A stretch of DNA of 64,000 nucleotides, taken from Pseudomonas sp. MYb60. GTDB lineage: Bacteria > Pseudomonadota > Gammaproteobacteria > Pseudomonadales > Pseudomonadaceae. Under the pieces are notes generated by a model that was not told where the DNA came from, did no database searches, and was given only the letters and a program-made list of their open reading frames with translations. Shown piece by piece: positions 39,043-53,538 of this stretch. A program made the position numbers and the translations under genes. Positions within the stretch are counted from its first letter, which is position 1; each line of letters begins with the position of its first letter. The stretch is taken from positions 124,001 through 188,000 of the forward strand of contig NZ_PCOZ01000001.1 of assembly GCF_002979555.1 (NCBI RefSeq). The letters run 5' to 3'.

Positions 39043-40505
39043 TGTCTCTTAGTCTGAACAAGATTTTTGCCCACGCCGGCCGCGATCTGCTGATTCGCGA
39101 ATTGAGCCTGGACAGCCGCCATGTACGTGCCGGTGATTTGTTCCTGGCGGTGCCTGGCGGCAAGCTCGACGGTCGCGCGCATATCGCCGACGCCTTGCAG
39201 CGCGGCGCTGCGGCCGTGGCTTATGAAGTGGAAGGCGCCACGGTGCTGCCGATCACGGATGTGCCGTTGATTCCGGTCAAAGGCCTGGCCAAGCAGCTGT
39301 CGGATATTGCCGGGCGCTTTTATGGCGACCCGAGCCGTCACCTCAACCTGGTGGGTGTCACCGGCACCAACGGCAAGACCAGCGTGACCCAACTGGTCGC
39401 CCAGGCCCTGGACCTGCTCGGTCAACACTGCGGCATTGTCGGCACCCTCGGCACCGGTTTTTATGGCGCGCTGCAAAGCGGCCTGCACACCACACCGAAC
39501 CCGATTGCCGTGCAAGCGACCTTGGCCGACCTGAAGAAGGCCGGTGCCAAGGCCGTTGCCATGGAAGTCTCGTCCCACGGCCTGGACCAGGGTCGCGTCG
39601 CTGCCTTGGCTTTCGACGTGGCCGTGATGACCAACCTGTCCCGCGATCACCTGGACTACCACGGCACCATGGAGGCCTACGCTGCCGCCAAGGCCAAGCT
39701 GTTTGCCTGGAATGATCTCAAGTGCCGGGTGGTAAACCTGGATGACGAATTCGGCCGCCAGCTCGCCGCTGACGAGCATGAGTCGCGCCTGATCACTTAC
39801 AGCCTGCTGGACTCCCGCGCTTACCTCTATTGCCGTGAGGCCCAGTTCAATGACGAAGGCGTGCGCGCCACGCTGGTGACACCACAAGGTGAGCACCACC
39901 TGCGCAGCACCCTGCTCGGGCGTTTCAACCTGAGCAACGTGCTGGCCGCCGTCGGCGCACTGTTGGGGCTGGATTACGCCCTCGACGAAATTCTCAACGT
40001 GCTGCCCAAGCTCGAAGGCCCGGCCGGACGCATGCAGCGTCTGGGTGGCGGCAAGCAACCGCTGGTGGTGGTCGACTACGCCCATACCCCGGACGCGCTG
40101 GAAAAAGTCCTCGAAGCCCTGCGCCCGCATGCCAAGGGCAAACTGCTGTGCCTGTTCGGCTGCGGCGGTGACCGTGATCGCGGCAAGCGCCCGCTGATGG
40201 CCGAGATCGTCGAGCGTCTGGCGGACGGTGTGCGGGTGACCGACGACAACCCGCGCAGCGAAGACCCCAGCCGGATTTTCGATGATATCCGCGCAGGCTT
40301 CAACGACACGGCCAACGTCGAATTCGTCGCCGGCCGCGGCGCCGCCATTGCCCAACTGATCGCCAGCGCCAGCGCTGATGACGTGGTAGTGCTGGCCGGT
40401 AAAGGCCATGAGGACTATCAGGAAATCAACGGCGAGCGCCATGCCTTCTCTGATCTGGTCGAAGCCGAGCGCGCCTTGAACGCCTGGGAGGTTGCCCATG
40501 CTTAA
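39042..40505 (+). CDS. murE: UDP-MurNAc-tripeptide synthetase (mDAP-adding)
   Basis: A 487-residue Mur ligase that adds meso-diaminopimelate to UDP-MurNAc-L-Ala-D-Glu. The ATP loop is VGVTGTNGKTSVTQL (about residues 104-118). DNPRSEDP near residue 405 is the motif that selects diaminopimelate rather than lysine. The start overlaps the ftsI stop (TGATG), and the end overlaps murF by eight bases. Confidence 0.97.
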
Positions 40506-41868
40506 GGCAATGACCTTCAGCGAATTGGCCCAGGCCCTCGCAGCCCGTATGGTCTCGACTGATTGCCGTTTCGACGGCGTCAGTATCGACAGTCGCAACA
40601 TCAAGCCGGGGCAACTGTTCGTTGCACTGGCCGGCCCGCGTTTCGACGGCCACGACTACCTCAATGACGTTGCCGCCAAAGGCGCCGTCGGTGCGTTGGT
40701 GCAGCGTGAAGTCGCCGATTCGACCCTGCCCCAATTGCTCGTGGCCGATACCCGTCTGGCCCTGGGTCAATTGGGCGCGCTGAACCGCGCGGCCTTCGAC
40801 AAACCTGTGGCCGCCGTCACCGGCTCCAGCGGCAAGACCACCGTCAAGGAATTGCTCGCTGGCATCCTGCGCACGCGCGGTCCGGTACTCGCGACCCGCG
40901 GCAACCTGAACAATGATTTCGGCGCACCGCTGACCCTGCTCGAGCTGGCTGCGGAACACACCGCCGCCGTGATCGAGCTGGGCGCGTCGCGCATTGGCGA
41001 GATCGCCTATACCGTGGCGCTGACCAAGCCCCACGTGGCGATCATCAACAACGCCGGCACCGCCCACGTCGGCGAATTCGGCGGCCCGGAAAAGATCGTC
41101 GAAGCCAAGGGCGAAATCCTCGAAGGCCTCGATGCATCGGGCACCGCCGTGCTGAATCTTGACGACAAGGCTTTCGAGACCTGGCGTGTACGCGCCGCCG
41201 GTCGCAAGGTCCTGACGTTTGCCGTGTTGAATGCAGCGGCTGACCTTCATGCTTCCGACATCAGCGTCGATGCCCGCGGCTGCCCGTCCTTCACCTTGCA
41301 CACACCGCAAGGCAGCGAGCACGTGCAACTGAACCTGCTCGGCAACCACAACGTCGCCAATGCCCTGGCCGCCGCCGCCGCTGCCTGCGCCTTGGGCGTG
41401 TCGCTGTTCGGTATCGCCACGGGGCTTGGCGCAGTGCAGCCGGTCAAAGGCCGCACCGTGGCGCAACTGGCTGCCAACGGCATGCGCGTGATCGACGACA
41501 CCTACAACGCCAACCCGTCCTCCGTCAACGCCGCCGTCGACCTGCTCAAGACCTTTGCCGGGCGCAAGGTGCTGGTGCTGGGCGATATCGGTGAGCTGGG
41601 CGATTGGGCTGAACAGGGCCACCGTGAAGTCGGCGCCTATGCCGCCGGTAAAGTCGATGCGCTGTACGCCGTGGGCACCAACATGGCCCATGCCGTCACT
41701 GCCTTCGGCCCTGGCGCGCAGCATTTCGCCACTCAGGCCGAGCTGATCCAGGCACTGGCCGCGACCGAACACGACAAAAACACAACCATTTTGATCAAGG
41801 GATCGCGCAGCGCGGTGATGGAAAACGTCGTCGCGGCCTTGTGTGGCTCAAGTACGGAGAAACATTAA
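40498..41868 (+). CDS. murF: UDP-MurNAc-tripeptide:D-Ala-D-Ala ligase
   Basis: A 456-residue Mur ligase that adds D-Ala-D-Ala, finishing the cytoplasmic pentapeptide precursor. The ATP loop is [14 protein letters not shown] (about residue 105). [28 protein letters not shown] and [14 protein letters not shown] are conserved blocks. GGGAGG lies six bases before the chosen ATG, inside murE; a TTG two codons upstream is possible. Its stop overlaps the mraY ATG by one base. Confidence 0.96.
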   Translation: MLKAMTFSELAQALAARMVSTDCRFDGVSIDSRNIKPGQLFVALAGPRFDGHDYLNDVAAKGAVGALVQREVADSTLPQLLVADTRLALGQLGALNRAAFDKPVAAVTGSSGKTTVKELLAGILRTRGPVLATRGNLNNDFGAPLTLLELAAEHTAAVIELGASRIGEIAYTVALTKPHVAIINNAGTAHVGEFGGPEKIVEAKGEILEGLDASGTAVLNLDDKAFETWRVRAAGRKVLTFAVLNAAADLHASDISVDARGCPSFTLHTPQGSEHVQLNLLGNHNVANALAAAAAACALGVSLFGIATGLGAVQPVKGRTVAQLAANGMRVIDDTYNANPSSVNAAVDLLKTFAGRKVLVLGDIGELGDWAEQGHREVGAYAAGKVDALYAVGTNMAHAVTAFGPGAQHFATQAELIQALAATEHDKNTTILIKGSRSAVMENVVAALCGSSTEKH

Positions 41869-42950
41869 TGCTGCTGCTGCTGGCTGAGTATCTGCAACAG
41901 TTCCACAAAGGCTTCGCGGTCTTTCAGTACCTGACCCTGCGCGGGATTCTGGGTGTGCTGACCGCGCTGTCTCTGTCGCTGTTTTTAGGGCCGTGGATGA
42001 TCCGCACCCTGCAGAACCTGCAAATTGGTCAATCGGTTCGCAATGACGGCCCGCAGTCGCACCTGTCCAAATCCGGTACCCCGACCATGGGCGGCGCGCT
42101 GATCCTGTCGTCCATCGGCATCAGCACCTTGTTGTGGGCCGACTTGCACAACCGCTACGTGTGGGTGGTGTTGCTGGTGACCTTGCTGTTCGGCGCCATC
42201 GGTTGGGTGGATGACTACCGCAAGGTGATCGAGAAGAACTCGAAAGGCCTGCCAAGCCGCTGGAAATATTTCTGGCAATCGGTGTTCGGCCTGGGCGCTG
42301 CGGTGTTCCTGTTCATGACCGCGCCAAGCGCGGTGGAAACCACCCTGATCATCCCGATGCTCAAGGACGCCAGCATTCCACTGGGCGTGGGCTTCGTGGT
42401 GCTCACCTACTTCGTGATCGTCGGCTCCAGCAACGCGGTGAACCTCACCGACGGCCTCGACGGTCTGGCGATCATGCCGACGGTCATGGTGGGCGGCGCC
42501 CTCGGCATCTTCTGCTACCTGTCGGGTAACGTGAAATTCGCCGAATACCTGCTGATCCCTTACGTGCCGGGCGCAGGTGAACTGATCGTGTTCTGCGGCG
42601 CGCTGATCGGTGCCGGGCTGGGCTTCCTGTGGTTCAACACATACCCGGCGCAGGTTTTCATGGGTGACGTCGGCGCGCTGGCACTGGGCGCAGCGCTGGG
42701 CACCATCGCCGTGATCGTTCGCCAGGAAATCGTGCTGTTCATCATGGGCGGTGTGTTCGTGATGGAAACGCTGTCGGTGGTCATCCAGGTGGCTTCCTTC
42801 AAGTTGACCGGGCGCCGCGTGTTTCGCATGGCGCCGATTCACCACCACTTTGAACTCAAGGGCTGGCCCGAGCCGCGTGTGATCGTCCGTTTCTGGATCA
42901 TCACCGTGATTCTGGTGCTGTTCGGCCTTGCCACCCTGAAACTGAGGTAG
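41868..42950 (+). CDS. mraY: Phospho-MurNAc-pentapeptide translocase
   Basis: A 360-residue inner-membrane enzyme with about ten helices that transfers phospho-MurNAc-pentapeptide to undecaprenyl phosphate, forming lipid I. Conserved blocks are [27 protein letters not shown] (catalytic Asp pair), [13 protein letters not shown] and the final [13 protein letters not shown]. The start at 41868 gives [16 protein letters not shown], the normal N-terminus; an upstream extension lies in murF. Confidence 0.97.
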   Translation: MLLLLAEYLQQFHKGFAVFQYLTLRGILGVLTALSLSLFLGPWMIRTLQNLQIGQSVRNDGPQSHLSKSGTPTMGGALILSSIGISTLLWADLHNRYVWVVLLVTLLFGAIGWVDDYRKVIEKNSKGLPSRWKYFWQSVFGLGAAVFLFMTAPSAVETTLIIPMLKDASIPLGVGFVVLTYFVIVGSSNAVNLTDGLDGLAIMPTVMVGGALGIFCYLSGNVKFAEYLLIPYVPGAGELIVFCGALIGAGLGFLWFNTYPAQVFMGDVGALALGAALGTIAVIVRQEIVLFIMGGVFVMETLSVVIQVASFKLTGRRVFRMAPIHHHFELKGWPEPRVIVRFWIITVILVLFGLATLKLR

Positions 42951-42956
42951 AAACGA

Positions 42957-44303
42957 GTGTCCCTGATCGCTTCAGACCACTTCCGCATCGTTGTCGGCCT
43001 CGGCAAGAGCGGCATGTCCCTGGTTCGCTTCCTGGCGAACCGGGGCAAGCCGTTTGCCGTCGCCGACACGCGGGAAAATCCACCGGAGCTGGTCACGCTG
43101 CGCCGTGACTATCCGCACGTGGAAGTGCGTTGTGGCGAGTTGGATGTCGAGTTTCTGTGCCGTGCCGATGAGCTCTACGTGAGCCCTGGCCTGGCCATCG
43201 CGACACCGGCCCTGCAAGCCGCTGCGGCCCGAGGTGTAAAACTGTCCGGTGATATCGACCTGTTCGCACGCAACGCCAACGCACCGATTGTGGCGATCAG
43301 CGGTTCGAATGCGAAAAGCACCGTGACCACCCTGGTGGGCGAAATGGCGGCTGCTGCCGGCAAGCGCGTCGCCGTGGGCGGCAACCTTGGCGTGCCGGCG
43401 CTGGACCTGCTCAGCGACGACGTTGAGTTGTACGTGATGGAGCTGTCGAGCTTCCAACTGGAAACCACCCACGACCTCGGCGCCGAAGTGGCGACCGTGT
43501 TGAACGTGAGTGAGGACCACATGGACCGCTACAGCGGCCTGCCGGCGTATCACTTGGCCAAGCACCGGATTTTCCGTGGCGCCAGGCAATTTGTGGTCAA
43601 TCGCCAGGATGCCCTGAGCCGTCCGCTGATGGGCGAGGGCATGCCTTGCTGGACCTTTGGCCTGGGCAAACCCGACTTTAAAGCTTTCGGTATTCGTGAA
43701 GAGAACGGCGAGAAATACCTGGCCTTCGAATTCCAGAACCTGATGCCGGTGCGCGAGCTGAAAATCCGCGGCGCTCATAACCAGTCCAATGCCCTCGCGG
43801 CGCTGGCGCTGGGGCATGCCGTGGGCCTGCCGTTCGACGCCATGTTGTCGGCACTGCGCAGCTTCGGCGGCCTTGAGCACCGCTGCCAGTGGGTGCGCGA
43901 CCTCGACGGCGTCAGCTACTACAACGACTCCAAGGCCACCAACGTCGGCGCCGCATTGGCCGCCATCGAGGGCCTGGGCGCCGACATCGACGGCAAACTC
44001 GTGCTGATCGCCGGTGGCGACGGCAAGGGTGCCGACTTCAAGGACCTCAGGGGCCCGGTCGCCAAACACTGCCGCGCCGTGGTGCTGATGGGCCGTGATT
44101 CCGACTTGATCGCCGCCGCCCTGGGTGACGCTGTGCCGCAAGTGCGCGCCACGTCCCTGGATGACGCCATCGCCCAGTGCAAGGCCCTGGCCCAGCCCGG
44201 CGATGCCGTGTTGCTGTCACCGGCGTGCGCCAGTTTCGACATGTTCAAGAACTACGAAGAGCGCGGCCAGCTGTTCGCCCGCGCCGTGGAGGTCTTGGCA
44301 TGA
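42957..44303 (+). CDS. murD: UDP-MurNAc-L-Ala:D-Glu ligase
   Basis: A 448-residue Mur ligase that adds D-glutamate to UDP-MurNAc-L-alanine. The ATP loop reads AISGSNAKSTVTTLVGE (near residue 115); the usual GSNGKS has Ala in place of Gly. NVSEDHMDRY, ELSSFQLETT and YNDSKATN (carbamylated-lysine and substrate regions) are present. The start is GTG, six bases after mraY. The stop overlaps the ftsW ATG (ATGA). Confidence 0.96.
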   Translation: MSLIASDHFRIVVGLGKSGMSLVRFLANRGKPFAVADTRENPPELVTLRRDYPHVEVRCGELDVEFLCRADELYVSPGLAIATPALQAAAARGVKLSGDIDLFARNANAPIVAISGSNAKSTVTTLVGEMAAAAGKRVAVGGNLGVPALDLLSDDVELYVMELSSFQLETTHDLGAEVATVLNVSEDHMDRYSGLPAYHLAKHRIFRGARQFVVNRQDALSRPLMGEGMPCWTFGLGKPDFKAFGIREENGEKYLAFEFQNLMPVRELKIRGAHNQSNALAALALGHAVGLPFDAMLSALRSFGGLEHRCQWVRDLDGVSYYNDSKATNVGAALAAIEGLGADIDGKLVLIAGGDGKGADFKDLRGPVAKHCRAVVLMGRDSDLIAAALGDAVPQVRATSLDDAIAQCKALAQPGDAVLLSPACASFDMFKNYEERGQLFARAVEVLA

Positions 44304-45523
44304 GTATCAACTTGCGGAACATCATCAAGCCTTACCCGTCGCCGATCATTACCGGGCGCGGTATCGACCTCGACTTCCCGATGCTCGCCGGTTGCCTCGC
44401 GTTGCTGGGCCTGGGCCTGGTGATGATCACCTCGGCCTCCTCCGAAGTGGCGGCCGTGCAGTCGGGCAACACCCTCTACATGATGATCCGTCACCTGGTC
44501 TACCTGGTGATCGGTCTCGGCGCGTGCATCGTCACCATGATGATCCCCATCGCCACCTGGCAGCGCCTGGGTTGGTTGATGCTGATCGGTGCGTTCGGTT
44601 TGCTGGTCATGGTGATCGTGCCCGGCATCGGCCGCGAGGTGAACGGCTCGATGCGCTGGATCGGCTTCGGCGCGTTCAACGTACAGCCGTCGGAAATCGC
44701 CAAGGTGTTCGTGGTGATCTACCTGGCCGGTTACCTGGTGCGTCGCCAGAAAGAAGTGCGGGAAAGCTGGATGGGCTTCTTCAAGCCGTTCATCGTCCTG
44801 CTGCCGATGGCCGGCCTGTTGCTGATGGAACCCGACTTCGGCGCCACCGTCGTGATGATGGGCGCGGCGGCGGCGATGCTGTTTCTCGGTGGCGTGGGCT
44901 TGTTCCGCTTCACCTTGATGGTGGTACTGGCCGTCGCTGCGGTGACGGTGCTGGTGCAGGCGCAACCCTATCGGATGGCGCGTCTGATCACCTTTACCGA
45001 CCCCTGGTCCGACCAGTTCGGTTCCGGCTACCAGTTGACCCAGGCGTTGATTGCCTTCGGTCGCGGCGAGTGGCTGGGCGTAGGTCTGGGCAACAGCGTG
45101 CAGAAGCAGTTCTACCTGCCGGAAGCGCACACCGACTTCGTGTTCTCGGTACTCGCCGAAGAGCTGGGCGTGGTCGGCTCGCTGTGCACCGTCGCGCTGT
45201 TCGTGTTCGTGTGTGTGCGTGGCATGTACATCGGCATGTGGGCCGAGAAGGCCAAGCAGTATTTCGCCGCCTATGTGGCGTATGGCTTGTCGTTCCTGTG
45301 GATCGGCCAGTTCCTGATCAACATCGGTGTAAACGTCGGCCTGCTGCCGACCAAGGGCCTGACCTTGCCGTTCCTCAGCTACGGCGGCAGTTCGTTGGTG
45401 ATTTGCTGCGCCTGTCTGGGCTTGTTGTTGCGCATCGAGTGGGAGAGTCGAACCCACCTGGGCAGCGAAGAGATGGAGTTCAGCGAAAGCGACTTCGCCG
45501 AGGAGCCGACCCATGGGCGCTAA
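44300..45523 (+). CDS. ftsW: Septal peptidoglycan glycosyltransferase FtsW
   Basis: A 407-residue SEDS protein with about ten membrane helices that polymerises lipid II at the septum in complex with FtsI. Motifs include RWIGFGAFNVQPSEIAKVFVV, LLLMEPDFGATVVM, LPEAHTDFVFSVLAEELG and GLLPTKGLTLPFLSYGGSSL. The start at 44300 overlaps the murD stop; longer frames reaching into murD lack support. It overlaps murG by 11 bases. Confidence 0.96.
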   Translation: MSINLRNIIKPYPSPIITGRGIDLDFPMLAGCLALLGLGLVMITSASSEVAAVQSGNTLYMMIRHLVYLVIGLGACIVTMMIPIATWQRLGWLMLIGAFGLLVMVIVPGIGREVNGSMRWIGFGAFNVQPSEIAKVFVVIYLAGYLVRRQKEVRESWMGFFKPFIVLLPMAGLLLMEPDFGATVVMMGAAAAMLFLGGVGLFRFTLMVVLAVAAVTVLVQAQPYRMARLITFTDPWSDQFGSGYQLTQALIAFGRGEWLGVGLGNSVQKQFYLPEAHTDFVFSVLAEELGVVGSLCTVALFVFVCVRGMYIGMWAEKAKQYFAAYVAYGLSFLWIGQFLINIGVNVGLLPTKGLTLPFLSYGGSSLVICCACLGLLLRIEWESRTHLGSEEMEFSESDFAEEPTHGR

Positions 45524-46575
45524 CGTGCTGATCATGGCGGGCGGCACCGGGGGCCATGTGTTCCCGGCCCTGGCGTGCGCGCGGGAATTCCAGGCCCGCG
45601 GCTATACCGTGCATTGGCTCGGTACGCCGCGCGGCATCGAAAATGAACTGGTGCCAAACGCCGGTCTGCCGCTGCACCTGATCAACGTCACCGGGCTGCG
45701 TGGCAAGGGCAAATTGTCCCTGCTCAAGGCGCCGTTCGTGTTGCTCAAGGCTGTGTGGCAGGCGCGCAAAGTGATTCGTGAATTGAAGCCTGTGTGCGTG
45801 CTGGGTTTCGGTGGCTACGTGACCGGCCCAGGTGGTGTGGCGGCCAGATTGGCCGGCGTGCCGGTGATCGTGCACGAGCAGAACGCCGTCGCGGGTACCG
45901 CCAACCGTCTGCTGGTGCCGTTGGCCGCGCGGGTGTGTGAAGCGTTCCCGAAGACCTTCAGCGCTTCGGACAAATTGCGCACCACCGGCAACCCGGTGCG
46001 CACTGAACTGTTCATGGACATCGCTCGCGAAGCACTGGACGGGCGCAAGGCGCACTTGCTGGTCATGGGCGGCAGCCTTGGCTCCGAGCCCTTGAACAAG
46101 CTGCTGCCGGAAGCCCTGGCGCAACTCCCCGTGGAATTGCGCCCGGAGATCTTCCATCAGGCGGGCAAGCATCACGGTGAAGTCACCGCGACGCGTTATC
46201 GAGAAGCGGGTGTGGAGGCGAACGTACAGCCTTTCATCAAAGACATGGCCCACGCCTATGGCTGGGCCGACCTGGTGGTCTGCCGCTCCGGTGCGCTGAC
46301 CGTCAGTGAACTGGCCGCCGCCGGTCTGCCGTCCTTGCTGGTGCCTTTGCCCCATGCGATCGACGATCACCAGACCCGCAACGCCGAATATTTGGCCGGG
46401 GAGGGCGCTGCCTTCCTGCTGCCGCAAAGAACGACTGGCGCCGCCGATTTGGCCGCACGCCTGACCGAGGTTTTGATGCAACCGGAACGACTCAATAACA
46501 TGGCGAGCACCGCAAGCCGCCTGGCCAAACCTGACGCGACCCGCACCGTGGTCGATATCTGCCTGGAGGTGGCCC

Positions 46576-46583
<8 letters not shown>
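45513..46583 (+). CDS. murG: Lipid II synthase (GlcNAc transferase) MurG
   Basis: A 356-residue GT-B glycosyltransferase on the inner face of the membrane that adds GlcNAc to lipid I. The N-terminal lipid-binding loop [14 protein letters not shown] (residues 8-21), [29 protein letters not shown] and the UDP-GlcNAc motif [18 protein letters not shown] are all intact. It overlaps both ftsW and murC, suggesting translational coupling. Confidence 0.97.
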
Positions 46584-48974
<2,391 letters not shown>

Positions 48975-48978
48975 AACC

Positions 48979-49848
48979 ATGAACGGCGCATCGCTTCGTC
49001 ATCAGCAACCTCCAGCACCCGGCCGCAAGCCGGTGCCACGGGGTGCCAGTCGCATGGTGGCTAAAGAGCCGATGTCGACACGCCTGCCGAAAGCCAACTT
49101 TGGTTTCCTCAAGGCGCTGTTCTGGCCGGTGTTGCTGGTGGTACTGGGCTTTGGAACCTATGAAGGGGCACAGCGTCTGTTGCCCTATGCCGATCGGCCG
49201 ATCACCAAGATCAGCGTGCAGGGCGACTTGAGCTACATCAGCCAGCAAGCGGTTCAGCAGCGCATCGGTCCGTTCCTGGCAGCGAGCTTCTTTACCATCG
49301 ACCTGGCTGGCATGCGGGCCGAGTTGGAGCAGATGCCATGGATCGCCCATGCCGAAGTCCGTCGCGTCTGGCCGGACCAGGTGACGATCCGCCTGGAAGA
49401 ACAACTGCCCGTTGCCCGCTGGGGTGACGAAGCGCTGTTGAACAACCAGGGCCAGGCGTTTACCCCGCGTGAGCTGGCCAACTACGAGCACCTGCCGCAG
49501 TTGTTCGGGCCGCAGCGGGCGCAGCAGCAAGTGATGCAGCAGTACCAGGCCTTGAGCCAGATGCTTCGGCCCATGGGCTTCTCCATTGCGCGCCTGGAAT
49601 TGCGTGAGCGGGGCAGCTGGTTCCTGACCACCGGGGCTGGCAGCTCCGGCCCGGGTATCGAGCTGTTGCTGGGGCGTGACCGTTTGGTGGAAAAGATGCG
49701 CCGCTTCATCGCCATCTATGACAAGACCTTGAAAGAACAGATTACGAACATTGCGAGCGTCGACCTGCGTTACGCCAACGGCCTTGCCGTCGGCTGGCGT
49801 GAACCGGCTGCGCCCACGGCAGCGCAACCCGCTGTCGCGAAGAATTAA
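48979..49848 (+). CDS. ftsQ: Cell division protein FtsQ
   Basis: A 289-residue bitopic inner-membrane protein. A basic cytoplasmic tail of about 40 residues, one helix ([21 protein letters not shown], about 45-65), a POTRA domain ([26 protein letters not shown]) and the beta domain follow in order. It bridges early and late division proteins with FtsB and FtsL. The ATG at 48979 lies four bases after the ddlB stop; an upstream in-frame ATG (48946) lies inside ddlB. Confidence 0.95.
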   Translation: MNGASLRHQQPPAPGRKPVPRGASRMVAKEPMSTRLPKANFGFLKALFWPVLLVVLGFGTYEGAQRLLPYADRPITKISVQGDLSYISQQAVQQRIGPFLAASFFTIDLAGMRAELEQMPWIAHAEVRRVWPDQVTIRLEEQLPVARWGDEALLNNQGQAFTPRELANYEHLPQLFGPQRAQQQVMQQYQALSQMLRPMGFSIARLELRERGSWFLTTGAGSSGPGIELLLGRDRLVEKMRRFIAIYDKTLKEQITNIASVDLRYANGLAVGWREPAAPTAAQPAVAKN

Positions 49849-49863
49849 GAAGAGGCAGGACCC

Positions 49864-51126
49864 ATGGCAAACGTGCAAAGCGGCAAAATGATCGTCGGTC
49901 TCGATATCGGCACCTCCAAGGTGGTGGCGCTGGTGGGCGAGGTCGGGGAAGACGGCGTGATCGAGATCGTCGGTATTGGCACGCATCCGTCCCGGGGCCT
50001 GAAGAAGGGCGTGGTGGTGAACATCGAGTCCACCGTGCAATCGATCCAGCGTGCGATTGAAGAAGCGCAGCTGATGGCCGGTTGCCGGATCCACTCGGCG
50101 TTCGTTGGCGTGGCGGGCAACCATATCCGCAGCCTGAACTCCCACGGCATCGTGGCGATCCGCGACCGCGAAGTCAGCTCCGCCGACCTCGAGCGCGTCC
50201 TCGACGCTGCTCAGGCCGTGGCGATCCCGGCCGACCAGCGCGTGCTGCACACCCTGCCGCAGGACTATGTGATCGACAACCAGGAAGGCGTTCGCGAGCC
50301 CCTGGGCATGTCGGGCGTACGCCTGGAAGCCAAGGTTCACGTGGTGACCTGCGCCGTCAACGCCGCACAGAACATTGAAAAATGCGTGCGCCGCTGCGGC
50401 CTGGAAATCGACGACATCATTCTCGAGCAACTGGCTTCGGCCTACTCGGTACTGACCGACGACGAAAAAGAGCTGGGCGTCTGCCTGGTGGACATCGGCG
50501 GCGGCACCACCGACATCGCGATCTTCACCGAAGGTGCGATTCGTCACACCGCGGTGATCCCGATTGCCGGCGACCAGGTCACCAACGACATCGCCATGGC
50601 GTTGCGTACACCGACCCAGTACGCCGAAGAAATCAAGATTCGCTATGCCTGCGCCCTGGCCAAGCTGGCCGGTGCCGGCGAGACCATCAAGGTGCCAAGC
50701 GTGGGCGACCGTCCACCGCGCGAACTGTCGCGCCAGGCCCTGGCCGAAGTGGTCGAGCCGCGCTACGACGAGCTGTTCACCCTGATTCAGGCTGAGCTGC
50801 GCCGCAGTGGTTACGAAGATTTGATCCCGGCCGGCATCGTGCTGACCGGTGGCACCTCGAAGATGGAAGGCGCGGTCGAACTGGCCGAGGAAATCTTCCA
50901 CATGCCCGTGCGCCTGGGCGTTCCTCACGGCGTCAAAGGCCTGGGCGACGTGGTGCGCAACCCGATTTATTCCACCGGCGTGGGCTTGCTGTTGTACGGG
51001 CTGCAAAAGCAGACCGACGGCATTTCCCTGTCGGGCCCAAGCAACCGTGACAGCTACCGCAGTGACGACGAAGCCAAGGCGCCGCTGTTCGAGCGCTTGC
51101 AGGCTTGGGTAAAAGGCAATTTCTAA
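49864..51126 (+). CDS. ftsA: Cell division actin-like protein FtsA
   Basis: A 420-residue actin-fold ATPase that tethers FtsZ to the membrane and recruits later division proteins. The phosphate loops GLDIGTSKVVALVGE (about residues 14-28) and CLVDIGGGTTDIAIF (about 206-220), and IVLTGGTSKMEG, define the nucleotide site. The C-terminus (APLFERLQAWVKGNF) is the amphipathic membrane-targeting helix. AGAGGCAGGACCC precedes the ATG. Confidence 0.97.
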   Translation: MANVQSGKMIVGLDIGTSKVVALVGEVGEDGVIEIVGIGTHPSRGLKKGVVVNIESTVQSIQRAIEEAQLMAGCRIHSAFVGVAGNHIRSLNSHGIVAIRDREVSSADLERVLDAAQAVAIPADQRVLHTLPQDYVIDNQEGVREPLGMSGVRLEAKVHVVTCAVNAAQNIEKCVRRCGLEIDDIILEQLASAYSVLTDDEKELGVCLVDIGGGTTDIAIFTEGAIRHTAVIPIAGDQVTNDIAMALRTPTQYAEEIKIRYACALAKLAGAGETIKVPSVGDRPPRELSRQALAEVVEPRYDELFTLIQAELRRSGYEDLIPAGIVLTGGTSKMEGAVELAEEIFHMPVRLGVPHGVKGLGDVVRNPIYSTGVGLLLYGLQKQTDGISLSGPSNRDSYRSDDEAKAPLFERLQAWVKGNF

Positions 51127-51191
51127 CGATTTACCGCAACACCGCTGTAAGCAGTAGGCGAAAAAACTAGAGAAACGAAAGGAGAGGGAAC

Positions 51192-52388
51192 ATGTTCGAA
51201 CTCGTAGACAACATCCCCGCAAGCCCGGTCATCAAAGTGATCGGTGTCGGCGGCGGCGGCGGCAACGCTGTCAACCACATGGTCAAGAGCAACATTGAAG
51301 GCGTTGAGTTCATCTGCGCCAACACTGATGCCCAGGCGCTGAAAAGCATCGGCGCACGGACCATCCTGCAACTGGGCACAGCCGTGACCAAGGGTCTCGG
51401 CGCAGGCGCAAATCCGGAAGTCGGCCGTCAAGCCGCCCTGGAAGACCGCGAGCGTATTGCCGAAGTGCTGCAAGGCACCAACATGGTGTTCATCACCACC
51501 GGCATGGGCGGCGGTACCGGTACCGGTGCAGCACCGATCATCGCCGAAGTGGCCAAGGAAATGGGCATCCTGACGGTCGCCGTCGTGACCCGTCCGTTCC
51601 CGTTCGAAGGCCGCAAGCGCATGCAGATCGCCGACGAAGGTATCCGTCTGCTGTCTGAAAGCGTTGACTCGTTGATCACCATCCCCAACGAGAAACTGCT
51701 GACCATCCTGGGCAAGGACGCAAGCCTGCTGTCCGCTTTCGCCAAGGCTGACGATGTTCTGGCCGGTGCCGTTCGCGGTATCTCCGACATCATCAAGCGT
51801 CCAGGCATGATCAACGTCGACTTTGCCGACGTCCGCACCGTGATGAGCGAAATGGGCATGGCGATGATGGGCACTGGCTGCGCCAGCGGTCCGAACCGTG
51901 CACGTGAGGCCACCGAAGCGGCCATCCGCAACCCGTTGCTCGAAGACGTGAACCTGCAAGGCGCACGCGGCATCCTGGTGAACATCACCGCCGGTCCTGA
52001 CCTGTCCCTGGGTGAGTACTCCGACGTGGGTAGCATCATCGAAGCCTTCGCTTCCGAGCACGCGATGGTCAAGGTCGGTACCGTTATCGATCCGGACATG
52101 CGCGACGAACTGCACGTGACCGTGGTTGCAACCGGCCTGGGTGCCAAGATCGAGAAGCCTGTAAAGGTCATCGACAACACCCTGCACACCAGCCAGGTCA
52201 GCCAGGCGGCTGCCGCTCCAGCGCCTGCTCGTCAGGAACTGCCGTCGGTGAACTACCGTGATCTGGACCGTCCGACCGTGATGCGCAACCAGGCTCAGGC
52301 CGGTGCTGCGGCGTCCCGTAGCCCGAATCCGCAAGATGATCTGGACTATCTGGACATCCCGGCATTCCTGCGTCGTCAGGCCGATTAA
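51192..52388 (+). CDS. ftsZ: Cell division GTPase FtsZ
   Basis: A 398-residue tubulin homologue that forms the division ring. The GTP motif GMGGGTGTGAAPIIAEVAKE lies near residue 106. IKVIGVGGGGGNAVNHM (near 15) and the T7 loop NVDFADVRTVMSEMG are intact. The C-terminal peptide DYLDIPAFLRRQAD binds FtsA and ZipA. GAAAGGAGAGGGAAC gives a strong ribosome-binding site after a 65-bp gap from ftsA. Confidence 0.98.
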   Translation: MFELVDNIPASPVIKVIGVGGGGGNAVNHMVKSNIEGVEFICANTDAQALKSIGARTILQLGTAVTKGLGAGANPEVGRQAALEDRERIAEVLQGTNMVFITTGMGGGTGTGAAPIIAEVAKEMGILTVAVVTRPFPFEGRKRMQIADEGIRLLSESVDSLITIPNEKLLTILGKDASLLSAFAKADDVLAGAVRGISDIIKRPGMINVDFADVRTVMSEMGMAMMGTGCASGPNRAREATEAAIRNPLLEDVNLQGARGILVNITAGPDLSLGEYSDVGSIIEAFASEHAMVKVGTVIDPDMRDELHVTVVATGLGAKIEKPVKVIDNTLHTSQVSQAAAAPAPARQELPSVNYRDLDRPTVMRNQAQAGAAASRSPNPQDDLDYLDIPAFLRRQAD

Positions 52389-52464
52389 TGGAATGTATCA
52401 GGGCTATGAAGGTGATTGGTGTTCAGCAAAGGTCTGGTCTGCTATCATCGCCAGCCTTTGTTGA

Positions 52465-53412
<948 letters not shown>

Positions 53413-53437
53413 GTAACAACTCTCTTTCTTTAGTTTT

Positions 53438-53467
53438 GAAAGGCCACCTTCGGGTGGCCTTTTTTTT
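53438..53467 (+). terminator. Rho-independent terminator of the dcw-lpxC cluster
   Basis: AGGCCACC-TTCG-GGTGGCCT, a perfect 8-bp stem closed by a stable TTCG tetraloop, is followed by seven T residues. Confidence 0.95.
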
Positions 53468-53538
53468 GCCCACTATTTCTGACGTTGCCACTGATAAAGG
53501 GGGGCAAGCACCGTCCCAGATTAGATCCGACTCACTAT

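Noticed and set aside
44125-45531. 468-codon plus-strand frame overlapping murD and ftsW
   Set aside because: Arginine-rich out-of-frame translation of ftsW; no SD and no family similarity.
53495-53530. Degenerate REP-like sequence (GGGGGGCAAGCACCGTCCCAGATT)
   Set aside because: Resembles the intergenic repeat family, but the right arm no longer pairs; too decayed to list as a repeat.
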